Part shown: positions 59,431-64,000 of the stretch, in pieces
Layout: each line of letters starts with the position of its first letter
How positions within the stretch are numbered: position 1 is the stretch's first letter
Assembly: GCA_028095005.1 (NCBI GenBank)
Contig: CM051461.1
Coordinates: 165,264,574-165,328,573 of the forward strand
Length of the DNA: 64,000 bases
Direction: 5' to 3'
Source of the DNA: Rhynchospora pubera
Taxonomy: Eukaryota > Streptophyta > Magnoliopsida > Poales > Cyperaceae
Program-made: the position numbers and the translations under genes
Notes under the pieces: model-generated
Databases searched by the model: none
Seen by the model: the letters and a program-made list of their open reading frames with translations, nothing else
What the model was told of the DNA's origin: nothing

Positions 59431-60780
59431 TTATTTTCGTAGGACAGCCCAAACACACACATGATTCAAACTCGGTTTCCAGCCTTTAAACAATTCAAAA
59501 GACGTTTTGATAACAGCCTTGGTTGGAACTCGATTTAATATGTACGCAGCTGTCTTAAGAGCATCTACCCAAAGAAACTTAGGAAGTTTAGTACTTTCCA
59601 TCATGCTACGCACCATATCCAATAAAGTCCTATTCCTCCGTTTAGCTATGTCATTTTGGTCTGGAGAACCAGGCATAGTGTACTGAGCAATAATGTCATT
59701 TTCCTCTAGGAACTTAGCAAATGGACATGGTGCTTGTCCGTCTTCTGTATATATACCATAATATTCACCTCCTCTATCTGATCTCACTGTCTTTATGAAT
59801 TTTCCACATTGTTTCTCTACCTCGACCTTAAAAATCTTAAAGGCGTCTAAAGCTTCATGCTTATGACTAAGCATATAGAGATACATATAACGTGAGTAAT
59901 CATCGATAAAGGTAATGAAATATTTTTGACCTTGAGCATCCATATCAGGACAACAAATATCTGTATGAATTATTTCTAATAACTCAGAACTTCGTCTAGC
60001 ACCTTTCTTTGACATGTTAGTTTGCTTACCCTTAATGCAATCTACACATGTGTCAAAATCGCTAATGTCAAGTGTACCAAGTACACCTTCTTTAACTAAT
60101 CGTTCAATTCGCTTAATGGAGATATGACCTAATCTCCGATGCCATAACATAGACGAATTATCATTCACAATACATCTTTTCAATCCAACATTCAAAGCAG
60201 TTTGAGAATCAGATTTTAATGCAAGCTTATAAAGACCATTATCTTTCACACAAGTACGAATCATACGAGATTTATATAATACTTTCACACACAAATCTCC
60301 AAACACAAACGAATAACCAAATGGTACAAGTCTAGACACACTTATCAGGTTCCTAGCGAAACCTGAAATATAAAAAGTTTTTTCTAGCATTATTACATGT
60401 CCACTATCAAGAACAAGCCTAAATGTCCTTATAGCTTCCACACGCGACTTCATCCTATTGCCTATATAGATGAATTGCTCGTTTCCCATCGGATCCCTTC
60501 GTTCCTGAAGGGCCTGCAATGAATTACAAACATGGATTGTAGAACCAAAGTCAATCCACCAAGAATCATGATGTATATCAATAGTATTAGATTCAAAACA
60601 GACAAGTGTTAATGACATACCTCCCTTTTCAAGCTTTGCCTTACGCTTGGGGCAATCCTTCTTCACGTGTCCCTTCTTTTTGCAATAGAAACACTTGATT
60701 TTCTTAATGTCAGCAACAAGGAGGAATTTGAACCTTACCCTTCTGTTTCCTATTCTTGGATTGCTTATCCTTCTTCTCAT
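59431..60780 (-). pseudogene. Zinc knuckle, protease and integrase of the minus-strand Copia element
   Basis: 449 codons are open. CFYCKKKGHVKKDC is a CCHC knuckle. The protease site reads WWIDFGST where D-S/T-G is required, so Phe replaces the catalytic neighbour. LWHRRLGHIS and CVDCIKGKQ form the HHCC region. Integrase has HTDICCP and RSDRGGEYYG, but NDIAKRRNRT shows Lys where the third catalytic Glu belongs. The polyprotein is therefore inactive even where it is open. Confidence 0.87.
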
Positions 60781-61430
60781 TTTCCTTCTGAAGTCTTACT
60801 TCATCCATGCAAACACTTTCAGCATGGCCCATTGCCAACCTATTCTCTTCCTGTACGCACATGGCCATGAGTTCATTGATTGACCATTTATCCTTATGTG
60901 TGTTGTAAGAGATCTTGAAAGGACCATACTGGACAGGTAATGTGTTTAGTATGAAGTAAACCAGAAATGACTCAGAAATGTCAACTTCAAGGCTCTTGAG
61001 TTGAGCCACAATGTCCCTCATTTTCATGATGTGATCACGCACACCGGTAACTGATGTCAGCCTCAAAGACGTTAACTTCATGATGAGTGTCATTGAATTT
61101 GCCTTATCCGAAGAGGCAAACTGCTCATCTAACGCCTTAAGCAAGTCCCTGACAATGTGTTGGCTTTCAACCGACCCTCGAATAGCAGGTGGAAGCCTAC
61201 TCTTGATGAACATGACACAAAGACGGTTAGACCTTGTCCACTGCTCATGATAATCAATTTCCATAAGCTCCGACACCTCTAAATCAAGTTCTGGTGGCTG
61301 AGGTTCCCTAATAGCCAAATTAATATCCTTACATCCCAGGTGAAGCATAATTGCTTCTTTCCATGCCTTATAGTTATCACTTTTTAGTTCTGGAATGTTC
61401 GAAACTTTGAAATCGAAAGGGGATTGAGCT
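60710..61430 (-). pseudogene. gag of the minus-strand Copia element
   Basis: The open frame 61348-60710 reads MLHLGCKDINLAI, MFIKSRLPPAIRGSV, ESFLVYFILNTLPVQYGPFK, WSINELMAMCVQEENRL, typical of the Copia UBN2-like gag. The same frame extends upstream without an ATG to about 61430 (FKVSNIPELKSDNYKAWKEA), so the original start codon is lost. A frameshift near 60720-60780 separates gag from the zinc knuckle. Confidence 0.82.
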
Positions 61431-62602
61431 GTAAGATAAGAGAATTAATTAATAAATGCTTATTCTTATATATTGAGACTAAACTTTATGTTATAATTTA
61501 CCAATGCAAATTAAGCAAAACTTAATAATTAATTCTACATAATGTTACATGTGGGCTAAACACTATGTTAATTCTTCCTTAATTCTTTATAATATAACTA
61601 GTTAATTATTTTCTCATGCTTAATCCCTGTGGATAAATTAAGTATTATAATTAACTATTATATCCTAATAAATTATTCTAATTAAGTCGATAGCCCTGTG
61701 GAACAATATTAATTTAAATCTTCATAACTTATTACAATTAATGTTCTAATTAATCCTCATGTGATTCCTTAATCCATTATATATACTAAAGATGCTGTGG
61801 CTACTTTTTAGTTTATTAAAGTATAAAATATCACTGAACATAATATTATATCATTAGATAATTAACATATATATTAATATAGTCTTTCTGCAAAATTAGA
61901 ACGGTACGTTCTAAATGTTGGACGGTCCGGTCTTAACATCAAAAATTCCGTTTTAATTTTTAGATGGACCGTTCCATCAAGTCTCAAGACATATATAAAA
62001 TCATATACATGTATACGTGCTTAATAAAAGCATAATATTCCAACTATATATTTGATTAATCAAATCTTAATCATTTTACTTGTCTAATTAATATCTATAA
62101 TATCAGACAAACTTTATTCAAACTTTTCAGACGACCCGTTCTAAGACTAGAACGGTCTGTTCATGTTCGAATCTATCAATACTCAGATAGCCTCATTCAA
62201 CTTAATTTAGAACGGTCCGTTCAAGTTATGAGACGGTCCGTTCTAATATGTGAAAGTAATTTACAGACATAACTCCTTATGCAAATCATACTGGAACGAC
62301 CCGTCTTATAACCGGAACGGTCCGCCCCAATTGCGCCTGAAACCCTAATTTACTGGTAATTACTCCTGTTAATCTAAAACTCAGTTTATTAACAGTTCTC
62401 AATGACTTTTAAATGTAATTAGATATAATATCTACTTATTTACACAGTCAATTACAATAATTACCACAGTTTGAACAGATCAACGTTTTATCATTAAAAC
62501 TAAGGTTTCATCATGATTTTCATCCAATTACGCTTACTACTAAGTTTATTAATTAGTTTCTTAACAGAACTCAGTCTTTATAGGCATAAACAGAGGTTAC
62601 CC
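61431..62602 (-). other. Leader of the minus-strand Copia element with palindromic GGTCCG repeats
   Basis: About 1.2 kb of AT-rich non-coding sequence between PBS and gag. It contains at least nine degenerate copies of GAACGGTCCGTTC (for example 61899, 61920, 61962, 62130, 62149, 62209, 62232, 62293, 62314), GC-rich islands in otherwise AT-rich DNA. Confidence 0.7.
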
Positions 62603-62614
62603 GCTCTGATACCA
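62603..62614 (-). promoter_or_regulatory. tRNA primer-binding site of the minus-strand Copia element
   Basis: On the minus strand TGGTATCAGAGC is the standard initiator-Met PBS, two bases after the LTR end CACTTACA. Confidence 0.85.
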
Positions 62615-62616
62615 AC

Positions 62617-62741
62617 TGTAAGTGACTGCACAATTCAAGTACATGAAATTAACATGAATTGAGATCGTTAACCTCCAACCATAGCGGTAAATCAGATGAA
62701 ACTTCGAAGCGAAAAGCAACAGCACACCACCAAGTCCTTCC
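62617..62741 (-). repeat. Truncated 5' LTR of the minus-strand Copia element
   Basis: Only the last 125 bp of the LTR remain, aligned to 56517-56641. Beyond 62741 there is no similarity to the rest of the 539-bp LTR, so its U3 was deleted or replaced. Confidence 0.8.
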
Positions 62742-62774
62742 ATTCGTTTGAAAAACTTCTTGCACTGAACAGTT

Positions 62775-63035
62775 AGTATTCAGCGGCGAAGTCAGGATTG
62801 AAGAATAACGGGGGCCAAAATCTAACTAAATAAAATTGAGAACTAAGAAAATTACAAGTTTAAGTATTAATTACCTAAATAATACTAGCAACCATTAATT
62901 TTTTTTAACCAAAGCATCAGTGAGCATAATATTTTGAGTCTAGAGAAGGTCAATGAAACTTAATTATCTAAATTATCTTAATAAATTAACATATGGTTGG
63001 AAAATATTCTAATTATTAGGGGGGCCTAGCCCTTG
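62775..63035. mobile_element. Possible degraded DNA element (CGGCGAAGTCAGGAT end)
   Basis: Left side CAGCGGCGAAGTCAGGAT...GGGGGCC, right side GGGGGGCCTAGCCCTTGCCA; GGGGGCC blocks sit at both ends of an AT-rich interior. The termini are uncertain and the right end merges into a tandem repeat. Confidence 0.25.
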
Positions 63036-63267
63036 CCAGTCCCCTATAAACAATGTACAAGGAATGAAATAGGATGGCTAAAAAAACATTCTCCATACCA
63101 AATGTGATGCCAAAAAGAAATAGATCGACCATTACTAATTTGGTATGGACTTGCCAGTCCCCCACAAACAGTGTACAAGGAATGAAATAAGATGGCTAAA
63201 GAACATTCTCCACACCAAATGTGATGCCAAAAAGAAATAGATTAACCATTACCAATTTGGTATGGAC
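63032..63267. repeat. 118-bp tandem duplication
   Basis: Two adjacent copies start CTTGCCAGTCCCC at 63032 and 63150 and share GTACAAGGAATGAAATA, GATGGCTAAA, ACCAAATGTGATGCC and AATTTGGTATGGACT. They differ at several sites, so the event is not very recent. Confidence 0.82.
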
Positions 63268-63434
63268 TAGAAATTTGGCCTATACCAGCTACAACGTGGC
63301 CTAGTTATAAACCGCATCCAAGAAAAATATTCACCAGAAATTTCTAGGACCGTTTTCATTTCTAAATTACAATGAGTTATATTATGTATGAGTTACTTAA
63401 GTTAGGTCCAATAAGTGAGTTGCATCGTATCCAT

Positions 63435-63555
63435 TTGTTTTTGTTGGAAAAAGTGAGTGGAGCCGTTCTCTGCGGGTAGCAGGCTGGGCCTGCGGGCCGC
63501 AGATAATGAACGACCCAATGGGTCGCATCCACTTTGTTGGAAAAAGTGTGTGGCC
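63435..63555 (+). repeat. Repeated LTR-start-like motif before a Copia RT fragment
   Basis: TGTTGGAAAAAGTG occurs at 63440 and again at 63535, with similar preceding bases (ATCCATTTGTTTT and ATCCACTT). The second copy runs straight into RT coding sequence. The first part resembles the LTR fragment ending at 4886. A rearranged LTR/internal junction is likely. Confidence 0.4.
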
Positions 63556-64000
63556 ATGCAAGAGGAGATTGATTCAATGGAGAAGAATCAGGTTTGGGAC
63601 TTAGTTGACTTACCACGAGATCGCAAGGCTGTTGGGAGCAAATGGGTTCTCAAAGCCAAGCGTAAAAGTGACGGGTCAATTGAGCGTTACAAATCTCGCT
63701 TGGTTGCGAAAGGATTCACCCAAGTAGAGGGAGTGGACTATGAGGAAACCTTCTCACCTGTGGTTAAGTTTGCCTCTATCCGCTTGATCCTAGCAATTGT
63801 CGCTGCAATGGATCTAGAATTATATCAAATGGACGTGAAAACTGCATTTCTCAATGGAGAATTGCAAGAGGAGATATATATGGTCCAACCCGATGCATTC
63901 GTGGTTGAAGGGAAGGAGCACATGGTGTGCAGACTTCGTCGTTCCATATATGGTCTCAAACAAGCATCACGACAATGGAACCTCCGATTCCACCAAGCTG
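63556..64000 (+). CDS. Copia reverse transcriptase, N-terminal part, runs off the window
   Basis: The frame is open from ATG 63556 to the window end with no stop (148 codons). It reads EEIDSMEKNQVWDLV, GSKWVLKAKRK, YKSRLVAKGFTQVEGVDYEE then TFSPVVKF, LYQMDVKTAFLNGELQEEIY and RRSIYGLKQASRQWN. This is the start of a Ty1/copia RT domain. Upstream the expected gag, protease and integrase are missing: coding similarity begins at about 63545, directly after the LTR-like repeat. So this is a 5'-truncated or rearranged copy, although the visible RT is undamaged. Confidence 0.85.
   Translation, partial: MQEEIDSMEKNQVWDLVDLPRDRKAVGSKWVLKAKRKSDGSIERYKSRLVAKGFTQVEGVDYEETFSPVVKFASIRLILAIVAAMDLELYQMDVKTAFLNGELQEEIYMVQPDAFVVEGKEHMVCRLRRSIYGLKQASRQWNLRFHQA

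Larger units (their letters stand above)
56517..62741 (-). mobile_element. Degenerate Ty1/copia element, minus strand, 5'-LTR truncated
   Basis: On the minus strand the order is: LTR remnant (62741-62617), PBS (62614-62603), leader with palindromic repeats, gag, CCHC, protease, integrase, RT, RNase H, PPT, 3' LTR (57055-56517). The two LTR ends align over 125 bp with about 8-9 differences (near 7%), far more than in the Angela-like element, so this is an older insertion. Coding is split by several frameshifts, and active sites of protease and integrase are changed. The lineage within Copia was not fixed. Confidence 0.88.

Overview
The window is nuclear DNA of a flowering plant, most likely a eudicot with a repeat-rich genome. 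The evidence is three spliced genes with GT-AG introns and plant-type proteins (a mARC/MOSC protein, plastid ribosomal protein L11, and a DMR6-like oxygenase), several Ty1/copia retrotransposons, very long solo LTRs, hAT and other MITEs, and Helitron-like ends. I cannot name the species. Nothing looks bacterial, organellar or viral, and I see no tRNA, rRNA or CRISPR array.

Layout. 1-4886: a 3.97 kb solo LTR (88-4053, TSD ATATC) sits inside an older Copia-type LTR on the minus strand, followed by another LTR fragment. 5153-5414: a MITE. 5434-14588: a complete-length Angela/BARE-like Copia element. Its 1,794-bp LTRs differ at only two sites and it has a perfect 5-bp TSD (GTTGG), but its pol gene is wrecked. 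14589-18620: AT-rich DNA with possible orphan exons and a Helitron-like element. 18621-22458: a second giant solo LTR of the same family, inserted into what reads as a 93-bp host exon. 22464-26750: tandem duplications, possible minus-strand exons, an AT desert, a candidate DNA transposon and a hAT MITE.

26795-33000 is the gene core. The mARC gene (plus strand, 8 exons, 325 aa) and plastid RPL11 (minus strand, 4 exons, 209 aa) are convergent neighbours. Broken copies of mARC exon 1 and of its last exon lie just outside the gene. 33000-38500 is repeat-rich intergenic DNA with a CT microsatellite and a 21-bp/128-bp minisatellite. 38511-43490 (minus strand) is a 4-exon, 342-aa DMR6-like 2-oxoglutarate oxygenase. 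Its large second intron carries a hAT MITE with a perfect 8-bp TSD, and its last 48 coding bases and 3' flank lie in one arm of a 460-bp inverted repeat.

43500-56340 is mostly intergenic: MITEs, hairpins, tandem repeats, a PPR relic and unassigned open frames. 56342-56516 is an exon-like fragment cut by a minus-strand Copia element (56517-62741). That element is old and degenerate, with a truncated 5' LTR and a recurring GGTCCG palindrome through LTR, leader and coding DNA. The window ends inside the reverse transcriptase of another, plus-strand Copia element with an open frame.

The three genes are ordinary, separately transcribed plant genes: Moco-dependent N-reduction, plastid translation, and salicylate catabolism or immunity. 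They do not form an operon or pathway. The notable biology is structural: nested TEs, gene-end duplications, and a self-complementary 3' end on an immune-suppressor gene.
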